From: Diphasiastrum complanatum
Lineage: Eukaryota; Streptophyta; Lycopodiopsida; Lycopodiales; Lycopodiaceae
Length of the DNA stretch: 64,000 nucleotides
Direction: 5' to 3'
NCBI GenBank assembly: GCA_029204225.1
Contig: CM055112.1
Span: 30,713,088 to 30,777,087 of the forward strand
Made by a program: the position numbers and the translations under genes. This document shows positions 49,190 to 62,122 of this stretch, in pieces (positions within the stretch are counted from its first letter, which is position 1; every line of letters begins with the position of its first letter). The notes below the pieces were generated by a model that ran no database searches, had not been told where the DNA came from, and was given only the letters and a program-made list of their open reading frames with translations.

Positions 49190-49425
49190 ATCCAGACGTC
49201 AGAATCTGACGTCCTCCAAACACGTAAGAATCCGACGTCTGTGTTAGTCCAGGGACGTCAGAATTCAGTGCCGTGAATAGGCTTTTGGATTGCTGACGTG
49301 ATCGGAATCTAACGTCCGTCGGATTTCAACGTCCACGTAGGATGCCACATAATTTTTTTTTAAAGAATGCCATGCCATATCCACATCGAGATGTCGGATT
49401 CCGACATGTTGGATTCCAACGTGCA
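49190..49425. repeat. GACGTC/TCGGATTCCGA subterminal-type repeats
   Basis: A cluster of short inverted words ('gacgtcagaatctgacgtc', 'cgtcggatttcaacgtc', 'gtcggattccgacat') resembles the CACTA subterminal region at 44.44-44.79 kb. No terminal CACTA motif is seen here. Confidence 0.5.
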
Positions 49426-49499
49426 CTCAGGCTAATCTATCAAGGCCCAAACCAAAGAAAGAAAAGAAATGAGTTCGAGACAAAACTCAAGTCAAATAT

Positions 49500-50240
49500 T
49501 TTGATGAGCTTGATCAAATGGCATCAAAAGGTAAGCAAGAGAAACAGTCCCAGAAAAAGCTTATGAAGGTGAATCCTTGCTTTATTTGCGATAAACCTAG
49601 ACATGTTATGAAATTCTACCCGGAGCAAATGAAACCCGCAGTTCAAGGGATTGACATGTTAGGTAAGAAAAATATAAAGTTGGAAATTAACTTGATAGAT
49701 TATGAGTGTGAATGATCTTTTACTACTACTTTTTTCTTGTCTAATGATTTTTTTTGTTTAAAAGGCACAATTAAATATTAAGAGATTAATATCTTGGTGG
49801 ATAATAGTTTAACTCATAATTTGATTAATTCTTGATTTGTGCAGAAACTCGGCCTAGAAGTTGAAGCTAGCAATCATAGATATAAATCTAGCTTCAGGAG
49901 CAAAGTTGGAGACTTGAGAATTCAAAGTACATAAGCTCCCATTTTTTATTCAAGACTATAGAGAATTAGTTGATTTCTATATTTTAGATTTAGCACACAC
50001 ATTTAAATCTGCTAATATTGACTTTGAGAAGCATGTGCTCTCATTTCAGGAGGGAGATAAAGTAGTTACAATTTTTGGAGACAAATATGTGCATCCATCT
50101 TAGAATTGTGATGTTGCCCTTGGAGTAAAGCAAATGGATCCATCATGTCTATAAATCTCTCTCATATATAACTCGTCAAATTCTGAAATATATCATGCTA
50201 AATCCAAGAAATAGTATGGTAATGCATGGCAAGAACATTG
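49500..50240 (+). pseudogene. Ty3/gypsy gag end and protease remnant
   Basis: A zinc-knuckle remnant is at about 49578 (CFICDKPRHVMKFYP; the last Cys is Tyr). An aspartic-protease-like block lies near 49785-49870 (INILVDNSLTHNLINS then KLGLEVE; the catalytic D-S/T-G is decayed to D-N-S). A YRELVDFYILDLAH segment (about 49960) and a VLSFQEGDKVVTIFGD segment (about 50050) follow. These are in the order expected for the gypsy gag-protease-RT junction. Several stops are present. Confidence 0.65.
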
Positions 50241-53200
50241 TAAGCATCTTTTCTTATTTCAATTTTCTTCGAGTCTGATTAATGAGTTCTTTTGTGAGCC
50301 TAATATTATGTATTGTTTACAATCATGCTTTCATGTTCTTTCTTGCAATGGGTGTCCTTCTTCTTTCAATGGCACTCTTTGGACATATAGCATCCACTTA
50401 GCATTAGCCCTTTGGCTCATCCATCATGATTTCTTGGAGAGCTAGTGCCAACACTTACAATCTTGTGAAGCACCATATTGAAGCACCATAGATAATTTCG
50501 ACTATGTAAGGAGCTTCCAAATCTAAATAGGTGTGGCCTCTATGAGCAAACACATCTACACTAGAAATATTAAGGTGGTAGTCATGAAAGGCCTAATTAT
50601 TTACATTGATTTACCTAGCATTTATTGCAACCATAAACAATGGATCACATCTTGCAATTGTTTTCATTTTTTTCATTCTAACGTGACACTTTTTTATAAT
50701 GATTTTCATATCCTTTTACTATTAAAGATTTTATTTATTGAGTGTCATAATATAAGATTATGAGAGTGAGGATAACAAGAGAAGTTCTAAAAGATTGCAT
50801 GTCGATATGGTTACACAATCAAAAGATAACTAAATCAAGTAAAACCATTATTGCTTTAAAAAAGTATTTGAAAATTTAAAATAGTTACATCATTGACCAA
50901 ACTAAAACTAGCCAATTAGTAATGCATCACAAATTTAATGTTTCTAATTAGTTGGCCTATAAATTCCTTTGTTTAAACATTCAACAATCATGTGTCCTTC
51001 TCCGCATCCATACAATCTACCCCCTTGGCGTTGTGGTTGTGCAGCATATGTGACTGACCAAAGATTTGTCAAGTCCATACCATTCTTACATTTTCTGTTG
51101 AAAAAATGTTTCAGTTTCCGCCGTCATGAGATTCACCTAGGCTACTTGAGGATTATTCAGCCCCGGTGGTGTTGGTATCTATTATTGTTGCAAACACTCT
51201 CCAAGATCATTACTACTCTTCTTCATAACAATCATCTATGGAGCACTTCAATTTTAGAAAGTAAATATAGCATTCATCAAGTTATAGCTAGCATGCAAAA
51301 GTAAGGAGGATGGAAAAGATGTAGAAAGGATGATGGAGGGCAAGAAAAGTATAGCTGATTACTTGGAAATGACATTTTAGGAGAAAGATCAAAGGTACTG
51401 TAGAGGTAGTTTAGATGTGACATAAAAATAAATACAAAAAGCTCATATGAAGGTGTTTTCCACTAGCATGGTTGGTCTGGTTAACATGATAATGATTGAC
51501 ATATTGCTACTAGTGAGCCATTCAACAAATGGAGTGTTGGTAAAGTGGTTTTCGACACAAAAAATACTGAATCTGTTTTCTAGTCATATTTGCCAATGGT
51601 GCAAACTAAATATTGTGACATAAAGACAACACTATCTTTCTGGTTGAAGGCTTTGGAGTAGACATAGTGAGGAACATGCAATCAACAAGGTGAAAAATGT
51701 TTATGTCAAAGCATGCCTATAGTTGTGCATGTGTTCTTTCAAGACCAAACTAGATAACTATAAGATGCATGCAATTACAACTTGAAATATAGTGGGAGTA
51801 AATTTGTAGAGTCGGATGACAGTTTTGATAACTCCAAGTGTGGTTTTCCATTTTCACAGTATTTTGTACCCTATATGGGATCATTGTCGTGAGTACATGT
51901 AAACATATAGATAATGAGTGTTAAGTAATGATGGGACATGCAAAGTTCAAACCCTCCCAAAAAGACTCAAGGAGCTGAACCAATCTACAAACTTTCCTTG
52001 AACATTGTGCTTGAGCTTGTTTGTTTGGCAAAATATAATACAAGCATGATGGTAACTAAGGCACTTGTTAACAATACCTCCATTTACACAAATTCCCACT
52101 AAATAATAAATTTTCCTTCCTTTTTGCAATTTAAATCTCCGAACTTTCTAACCCATGGTCCATAGCCAAACCTATCACTCTAGCTTGTTCATGATTTCTT
52201 ACGCGTTTGAAAGCATTGAAATCAAACAAAACTTCCAAGAATACACTTTGGCACATGGCTTCCGACTTCAAAGCAATATGCAATGCAACTTATTCCAGAC
52301 CGGAGGAAGAAGGCCAAGTAGCAATTATGCTGTATAATATTCACGTATTTCTTCTTGAGCTAATTTAAATTCATGCATGGCTAGAAATGACATGTTTCTT
52401 ACAGTTGATGTAATTGTTTTCCAATCGAAGAATATTTACAATACATATAAAGTGGCACTAACTAAAATCTCGTTATTCAGGCATCTCATAGTTTTCAAGT
52501 TGGATTTTGGCTCAATTCTGGTCATGAGCAGGGTTTTAAAATTATCACTATACCAAATATACTCTTTCAATAATTCACAAACAAACTCTACTGAGAATTG
52601 TGTCGGGTAAACTGCAGAAGCAAAGGTAAATCAGAATAAGCAACCTGTTTTATATCGAGTACAATAAAATGTCATCACAATGAACATCCAATTATGACGA
52701 ATTCTAGCCACCCAACAAGCACCTTGAGATAATATGGAATATGCATTAGTTTTTTCTGGATGATCTTCCTAAAGGAATTCCAAGAATTCAAGGAGTACTA
52801 AAATACAAGACAGAATTTCTTTTCAAGCATCTTGTAGCATGTTGTGAGATTTGAATCATTTACATGAAACGCATTCTTCCATTTTAGGATAAGAGCGTAT
52901 GCCAACTGCTGATTTAAGATTGATGCCTAGTTTTGAATAGTATGATTTTGCCCAAGATTCTCTCTATGCAGATTAGTTAAGTCATTATCAGATGTTTCTC
53001 GTAAAATTAAACGACATGTCAAAAATGAAGACCCTAAACTTCAAGGAATGTTGCAAGTAGATGCTACTCTAAATGTGAAGAAAATGACTGTATATGGTGT
53101 ACTCACAAAACCAGTTTTGGTCCAACCATTTTGATCAGGTGTCTGGATAAGGAACCTGTGTTAAGTGATAGGAATTGCCAAAATGGCAATAACTGAAAAG

Positions 53201-53488
53201 TGAATGCAGATAAAATCACATGAAGTTTAGTTTTCATGTCCATATTAAAGTTTGTGAGGTCAGAAGTAGACTCGAACTCAGCTTATATACACCCTCCTTA
53301 ATTTTTCAGATCCAAGAAATTTTCTTTGGGGCCCACAAAAAGCACTTTATTTGTATGTCTCTCTGTTTACAGAGTTGGGCCATCCAGCCTTCTTGAAACT
53401 AAAGAATACGTTGGCAAATTTCATGATATAACAATAAAGATTTCTTCATAGAATAGCATTTATACAATGAACGTCTCTGCCCTGTCCA
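50241..53488. other. Gene-free region
   Basis: I see no recognisable domain, LTR, tRNA or tandem repeat. Open frames (for example 50969-51304 and 52377-52610) are short and look random. Confidence 0.45.
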
Positions 53489-53607
53489 AGAATGTCTAAG
53501 AATGCTTCTTGGTTTCCTAGGGGGGGCTCGAACTTGGGACCAAAGAAACTTTGGATGCCAAGCTAACCAATTGAGCCAACCCCTTAGGATGAGAATGTCT
53601 AAGAATG
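53489..53607 (-). mobile_element. tRNA-derived SINE with 16-bp target duplication
   Basis: The 16-base word AGAATGTCTAAGAATG occurs at 53489-53504 and again at 53592-53607. Between them the minus strand reads as a tRNA-like sequence of about 87 bases. It has a box A-like TGGCTCAATTGGTTAG, a box B-like AAGTTCGAGCC, and near-complementary ends (TAAGGGG and CCCCCTA, one mismatch). An A-rich tail (GGAAACCAAGAAG) follows. The middle does not form a normal anticodon arm, so it is a SINE or tRNA retropseudogene, not a functional tRNA. It lies about 230 bases 3' of the decarboxylase stop codon. Confidence 0.75.
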
Positions 53608-53837
53608 GAAGTCTTATTGCTCCGATGAAAGTTCTGTCTTGATCATTTACAGATTAATGAGCAATAAAATCAAACTGCGGTAGAATTTATTCTGACGCAA
53701 AACTCATTACCAACCTATCATGCTGGATGGGCTGTAAGATTTATGAATGACTACAACAACATGATAATGCAGACTTAAAATCAACCTTTCACCTTCCAAA
53801 CTAAATACATCTAGCACAGTTACTACTAATGCTTCAT

Positions 53838-56800
53838 TCAAATACAAGCTCTGTAGTTTGGTTGAAGGTACTCCTCTACAGCAGGTGAAGCTCGGATTTC
53901 TCCCTGGTTAAGATACGCTTGATTGATTTCTTCGACCTTTTCAAGCCTGAAAATAGAACCGGTATGGATACTTAATCTAGTGTGCAATCATAGAAGGCTT
54001 AGAAGTTCTGAGGATATTGACTTGCATGCACCTGTATAGGTAGTTAACCATGATGCCAGCACTTTCTTGAAGACCCTTTGTTGATCTGTTCCCCATCCAA
54101 TTAAGTCGTTCTACTATCTGTAAAAACAAAGCATAAAAAGCTCTGAGTTCAGATCTTAGAAGCCCATTCCGAGCAAAATGGGTCGGAACGTTCCGTTCCT
54201 TGCGTTCCGGAACGTACTGGGTCGGAACGAGTTTATTTACAATATAAAAAAAATAAACATAATACGCTGGTTTCCGCAAAATCTATTGAGGTAACACCCT
54301 GCTGGCCCGCGACTTCACCATTTCACAACAGCGAGCAGGGAACACTGATGTGCTAAGATAACAGAATTATCAGACAATTCAAATAGCGCACCACTAACAT
54401 CATACAAGGCTTTTTCATGCTTTATTTCTTGCCAATCATTCATGCACATGTCATCATAGATTCTGTAGCTGTAAGGTAGATGTGTGGTAAGTGCTATTCT
54501 TGAACATAATTGACCAACCTCTCTCAGTAAACTATATCTTTGGTATGACATACTTCAGCTTCTTAGCATTCATTTTTCTCGTTCGTCACTTCAATTTCAC
54601 AAGAGAATGATCATTCGTTGCATACTTCTAGTCTTCTGCATACATCAACTCTTCTCTCAGATAAATACCGCTCGAAGTTAGAGCCATGTGATTATTAATA
54701 ATTCTGTTATCTTAGCACATCAGTGTTCCCTCATCAGTATGACGTTCGTGGTGCGCTATTTGAATTATCAGGTAAAGCTTCAAAGAAAAAAGAGAACGGA
54801 TTAAATATTGAAGTTGAGTGTATTAAAAATACGTTATTTTTTTTTTTCCAAGGGTCCGTTCCGGAATGGAACGCGTTCTGGAACCAGAATGTGTTCCGTT
54901 CCAGAACGGGCAACTTCCGTTCCAGAACGGGCAACTAAGGTTCAGAACTTCAGATGTAGGAAAAACGAAAGATTACTGGGCTACCAGTCTTGGTCAACCT
55001 ACCCTGCAACACAAAAGAGGCTGTTTGAAGCTAAAAAAAACATAACTTACAGAATTTCAAAAGCAGATGCACAAACTGACTACAACACAAGAATTCACAA
55101 TTGACCTATTGTAAGAAAATTCTCTTACAGCTCCATTTCGAACATGAAAGTTAGTTACAGGGTCAAGAGCTTTGCCCCGTTTCTTCTCTCGAAGTAGGTA
55201 CCTGACAGAAAAGTAAGATCTGTTTGTTAAGATATTTGAGCATCCTTTCAGTTTGAAAAGAGTTTGGTAAAATCAAACTTCCTTCAAAAATAAAAAGACA
55301 TGGACAATTTTCAAGAGCTGAACCTTTCCAACAATTTTAAGAGAATTCATCATGTTATGGCAGAATGGAAGCCTTCCAACAGAAGTTTAGCACTTGCTAC
55401 TCAACAGCATCATCAAACGATTCCCACATCAGCATCCTCAAGTCCATAAATCCGTCCAAGTCTTCAACATTGAAAAAGAAGCAAAGTTATGTATACAAAT
55501 TCACCAACATAACATCATGATCAATACACCAATAAATCTGCTACGAGTTGTCCTCTAGGCAACATACTGTAAGTGCACAACTAACGTATTTTCTTAGTAT
55601 AAGAGAGCTCTTATAGATACTAACTGAGGAGTCCCTATTTACTTTTTATATTTATAGTAAAAGCTCCAATGTGCCTCAATTTTCACAAGTCATTTTTTAA
55701 GAAGAGAGTAAACTTAGCTAGACTACTTTTAAGCATGTTCCCACTTACATTTCACATCTACTTGTATCTACAACCTGAGAATACAGGCCGCGACAAGGCA
55801 GTATCAATGGAGAATGCAAACCGTTATGGTTAAGGGATCCAATTCTCGAGGATCAAAATGAAAACAATATTCCACGCAGGATGAGTATCTACTTTACAGA
55901 AACAGATGTGTTCCCGACTTAGAGGATTTTAGATGCCAAATATTATATGAATGTCATGACAGCCCTAGTGCGGACACCCAAGAATTCAGAAGACCTATGA
56001 GCTTGTTCGTAGGCAATTCTTCTGGCCCAGTATGAAAAAGGACGTCCAACAGTATGTAACCAATTGCCAGAAGTGTCAGATTAACAAAGCGGAGCGTCTA
56101 AAGGCAAGAGGGTTGTAACAGCCGTTAGAGATACCAACTGGTCAATGGAAAAGTATTTCCAATGATTTCATAGTAGGCCTGCCTAAGACCCAAAAGAGTC
56201 ATGATGCTATATGTTGACCATTTGACCAAATTGGCTCACTTTATTCTGACCAAAACAACCGTCAAAGCTCCAGAGTTACCAAGGTTGTTTATAGACGGGC
56301 TATTTAAATTATACGGTCTTCCTTCCAGCATAGTCAGCAACCGGGACAATAAGTTTGAAGGAGGTTTTTGAAGGGTAGAATTCCATCATCTCCATACCAA
56401 ACTAAATATGAGCACCTTCTACCGGGACAATCAAACAGAAAGAGTAATCAAGTGCTGGAGGATATGCTTTGCGCATATACGTCAACAAAAAGCAAACTAA
56501 TTGGGAGGAATATCTTCCAATATTAGAGTTTGCTTACAACAGTACCAGACATTCAGCTACAGGATACAGCCCATTTACATTGATGTATGGTTTTCAGCCA
56601 CGCTCAACCACAGCAGTAGGGTTCAAACAAGAAAAAGTTGAGGCAGCCGAAAACGTTTTAAAAGACCTAAACCAAATGGTACGCGTAGCATTAAGCAAGC
56701 CTTGGACAAGTCCCAACTGACTCTAGAATCCTCAAAACAGGAGTGTGTGCTAAGTTATCTCTTAGGTATTGTGGTCCATTTACCATTATTAAGAGAATAG

Positions 56801-59800
56801 GTGAAGTTTCTTATAAGTTAGAATCCCCAAACAATACTAAAGTCCATCCAGTATTTCATGTTAGTCAATTATGACGGGCTTTAACTAGATCAGATAATCC
56901 AGTAAGAGACAGTGTTCTAGTTCTCCCCTGTTACAAACTTCTACTTACTGCAAACCTCCAGGTGCTGGTTAACCACAAGAGACCGAACGATTCACGTTCC
57001 ACCCCGCCATAGGACCTAATCGGATGTACCCTCCGTGCCCTGGCCTATGACCGTATCAAGCGGGATCCGACTTCCATCCTAGACGGCGTCCCATACCACT
57101 GCTTGGGCTCTCAACCATCTCCTGCCTCAAGCTAGCATACATCTTGGCCATGCACACGCTCTCCATCCACCTTTTTAGGTAGATAGAATGGATGGCAAAT
57201 GAGCCCTTCTCCCCTTGTATACTTCCAAGGAGAGAGACTCCAAGCCATGTGCACACCTAGATCATGACACGTGGCAACCATGCAGGTTCACGAGTCACCG
57301 GTCAAGTCTACAGGCCCAGTCATCGTCCAGTCTCAAGTTTAGGGTTGGGACCCAAGGGAGTTGGGTCCCTAACATTCCCTCTTCCTTAAATAATTCCTTA
57401 TACAAGGAAGAAAATCAGGAAACCTCTGCCTAAGGTCATGTTCTTTTTCCCAAGTATCATCATCCTCGGAACTTCCTTTCCAACGAACCAAGTACTCAGT
57501 TACCTGCTGGTTTCTGAGCCCACGTTGACGTACATCAACAATGGCCTGTGGTTCTAGGTGCCACGGATGTGGAGATTACCTTATTACAACGACCTCAACT
57601 TTTGGCTTTCATTCCCTAACACTTTTTTTTGCTTAAAGGATTCAATCGACAAATTGCCCACCAACTACTGTCAACTTGTCTTTTAAAGACTATTTCACAC
57701 TTTTGCATATCCACATCTTGTCGATCAATGGACACCCCTTTATGTGAGACAATATCCTTATCATTTGTTCCATTCACCAACAGGTCATTTTCTTCTTATT
57801 GTCTAATCAGAAGTAAGGTCTATAGTCTCCACAAAATTATTACAGATTTTGAAAATGAAGCACCAACAATAGAAGCACACCGCCTTGCACATACACGCGG
57901 CATCAAATCCTGCAAATTTGGACCTCTCCCACTAAATTGTCTTACAAGGAAAGATTTTTCTCTTGCACTTTGCAGTATGGAATTCACCACATCACCCATA
58001 GCTATCTCATATAGTGTCATCTTTGTGGTTTGCCTTTCCACCCTCTTTCATAGAGTGTGAACAATTTCAACTAAATTAATTGTGGGCAGGAACACATCAG
58101 CCTCTCGTCCGATCATTTGCAATGATATATATGTATGATTATTTTGGACTGAGCAACCACGCATGCTACCTTCACACCTACATTAAAATACATACCTCGC
58201 AAACAAATTTTCCTCATCAGTGCATTCTATTTTTTTCACCAAGCTATCTAGCTCTCCAACTCCTTGTGGCTAATTTCATTAAGCATGTTCCATTTTCCAC
58301 CTATTACTTTGTTGAAGAAGACATCATCTACATCAAATTTGCATAGAGCATTTCTCCATTACACACACAATGCAATACGTTCTTGGTGACCACCTTGATA
58401 TATTTCTCTATGTTTTTTCTTACATTATCCATGAAATGAAAGTAGTAGGAATGCTCATTCCCAAGTAATGGAGTGTTTAAATCTCCTGCCTAAACAGTAT
58501 GTATTGCTAGCCAATTGTCTTGAGCCTCATCATTGATGATTTCCCTTAACATAATTGCTTTATCCCAATGGTTGATCGTTTGCATCACTTGTATTTAGCA
58601 AAAGAAAAATTCAATGCATGAAATTCACAACATGTACTTGTATCAAACATTACCTTGTGTTTTCTCATGACATGCCATGGTCATCCATTCTCTCACAAAA
58701 AAGGGAGGCAAACATATTGATGATGATAATGTCAATGTCGCAATACTAAAGTCACATTACTAATTGTATGCTTGTCTGTTGGGATGGCAATCACAAATTG
58801 TGGGGTTGGATGAAAGTAATCCATGAGAATTTTATGCATGATATTAGTCATCACATTCGTGTGCAAGTTAGTTTATTCATAGAGAGAGAGAGAGAGAGAG
58901 AGATGCAACTTCTCTCTTCAATGATTAGAATCAACAAGTTCAATTTATTTATTTAAAAACACATTCATATATATAAGCTAGATTGAAGTAATTGCTATTA
59001 TTAATGAAATTTAGTTTATATACCTGATGAAGTTTAGTTTGCTTAACAAAATCAAAAATTAGTATGTTAAAGAATGATTGATATTTCCATCTGTGTACAA
59101 TGTTAAAATCAATAAGGTAGAGGTCATAAAAAGCGATCTCAATGACAGTTCTATAGTGTGAGTCGATTGGCCACATGTAGCCCATCATATTTTGTTGGGA
59201 GGTTCTCAGTAGAGCAACTAAGAGAGATTGAAAAATGAGAGCAATTAAGGCAAAGAAATCTGATAGCACACCATGGTATCCTTTGACTCACCATATGTTG
59301 GCGCGATATCGTGTGAGGTAATCAATACATTCACTGTTTTCTGTTTTATTTGTGTATCGTTCTTCATTTGGTCATTGAACTTATACTTTATATTTGGTGT
59401 GTAGTCCGACATGCAAAAAGATTTAAACAAGATAAAAACTTGATTTTATGCAACCTAAAAATTAAAAAATAAAAATAATAAAAAATGCTAAGTCAACTAT
59501 TTATTACAAACAGAGCACAAAAATGCTCAAAATATTGAGTGGTTTTCAAAAACTAACAATTATAAATCCTACCGAAACAGGTTTCACATTTGGGTTGAAA
59601 AAATTGCACACTATGCAATGTGCATCCGTGGAAATGAGTTGAGGAATAAGTGGCTGGAAATGAATCTGGGTTCAATGCGAATACAGCTTGGCATTCCCAA
59701 CAACGACAAGAATTTCCAACTTTGGGTAGCCAAAAAAACTCCATTTATTGGAAGAACACTCGTCATTTGAGTTGCATGTTGGAAGTGTGTAAACTAACTT

Positions 59801-62076
59801 TTTCAAAAGCCAATATAGAAAACAAATGTTTTATAGTATTGAATTTGACATGGATTTGGCAAGGGAGGCAAGAGAAAAACCCGACATCATCAATATTGAC
59901 AAAAGACTGGTTTGGAGGTGATTATTGATGTTTTATATATTTTGTACAAAATTGAATAGTTGAATGATGGTGTCAAAAAAAATTTATATCTTTTTGAGAA
60001 TTATATGGGTTTGTAGTTGTCAAGTTTAAGTTTGGATGTTTTATATATTTTGTACAAATATTGAATAGTTCAATAATGGTGTCAAAAAAAAAGAAATCTA
60101 TCTTTTTGAAAATTATATTGGTTTGTAGTTGTCAAGTTTAAGTTTGGATGCCATCAAGTACATGGAACAAGCTCTAGATCAACAAGAGATTTCCACAATG
60201 CCGAACATTCTCTCCTCGCAGTGCACTATGGAGAAAACAAAAAACACAGTATTATTTCAAGCGCGTTTGTGCCATTAGTGAGTGAGAGGTGGCAAACAAC
60301 CCGTGGTGGTTGGATTTCCCATAAGGAGCTTGCCCTAATGAAGAAAAGGATTTAAGATCTACATGTTGAGGGGCAACTCAAAGTTCATACACAAATGGCA
60401 ATAGTCCTAGAGTCTGTGCAAGTTGCAGAGGCCTTGAAAACAAGGTCGAGATGCGGACGTTTTAAAATTTTCATTGCCGTATTTTGGTCACAACCAGGAC
60501 ACATTTTTTTTGTAAACAAACTATTTGCTTTTCTTTTTTACTTGTTTGACATTTCCCATTGTTTGCAACAGGGAGCGTGCCACCTTGGAACAAAGCAAAT
60601 ATGCCAACCAAATATGCTCAAAAGGCATACATTGGGCATCGGCAAGATGAGGAGACAATCGTGCACACATCACTGGAGCTAGTTTTCTCGCACAAGAAAA
60701 GCCATGAGGAATTTGATTATCAAGCACCAAAAGCCACAACCAAAGGAAATGACTATAATTTTCAAACTGAAATTAAACAAAATCATCCAACATATATTTT
60801 TTTCCATTGATAATCTAAATTGCTTATTTTGTGTTGTTATTTGTTTACATAATGTAGCTTCATATGGTACATGCATGTTTATTGAGGATTTGAAAATGGT
60901 GCTTAAAAAAAATTATTACAAAAGAGGAAAATTGATTGGCCATCTAAAAGAAAATTGTAAAGAGAAAAAGGAAATGAGGGGTAAGCCCGTTGCATATAGT
61001 GTTGAGATGCTCGTCCTTGGTTTTATTATGGATTTTATGCCAGATGGTATTCTAGGTGAGGTTCATGTTTGGTGTAATGGATTGATAGATACATACCTTC
61101 AGCTAGCCAGCGTCCTATTGAACAATAGTGGGTGGCTTGTTTGTTTTTTTGCCTATGAATCACAAAGAAGCTTTATATCAAACGTTACATATTAAACTAG
61201 TCTTGGGTCGCATGATAGTCCTACATGGTGTGGAACAATTTGGAGTTGTCGTTGATGACACAGAGGTATATCCATATGTGAAATTCATCCTTCTTTTTTT
61301 TCTTTTTGGATACCTTTTAGTTATGAAAGTTGTTGGCATATTCTTGGTCTTGCGAGTTTTCTCACTTGACAAATATGTCCATCATGTTGGGCAGGCAACA
61401 TCCTTGTTTAATTGTGGTGGAGATAGTTTGGATCCCACCATATTAGGCGAACCATGGACACATGGATTTCTTACATGCCTACATTTGGAGATGAAGACGT
61501 TATACAAAGGTTATACAAAGGTTTGACGATTTTGATGTGAATGATTTTCAAAATTGGTAAGTTTGGTTATATTCTAGTCAATCTTTTATTGGTAGTGCAA
61601 ATGTCGGGTCACTTTCATAAAGATGATTGCCTTCTTATGCAAATAGAATCGCAATTGTCCCTAAGGTAAATGCATCATCAACAAGGAAAACAAGACAACA
61701 TTGTTTATATGTTGATGACAAATGCGAGAATATTAGAAACAATGTGTCATTATTGTAGAAGATTGTAAAAATGTAGACTAACTTCCCTTGAAGCACTGTA
61801 AATTGGGGTTCTATGTGAAACAAAACACTTCTTGAGATTGTAATTATCACCATTTCGGAAAGCCATAAAATTCGCAAAGCTCGCAAGTTATATACTCATA
61901 TGATATCTAAACTCGGAAGGATAGGCCTCTTTACAAGGAATGCATAGCTCTCAGTTTACTTGATTAAAACTATGGCATTTCTTAATTTTTTCAAAACAAA
62001 TTGACCTCCACTCTAAAGGTACTTAGCCAGGATTGGTCTTAATATTTGATGGTTCTTAGCCTCAAAAGCGATTTCC

Positions 62077-62122
<46 letters not shown>

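Noticed and set aside
50969-51304. 111-codon plus-strand ORF
   Set aside because: Its composition looks random, and no domain, splice context or neighbour supports it.
53505-53591. Functional tRNA gene
   Set aside because: Box A and box B are present, but the anticodon region does not fold normally and the acceptor stem has a mismatch. Flanking 16-bp duplications show it is a retroposed copy.
53977-54279. Stand-alone 100-codon gene
   Set aside because: Only 54117-54032 is coding; it is an exon of malonyl-CoA decarboxylase, and the rest of the frame runs into introns.
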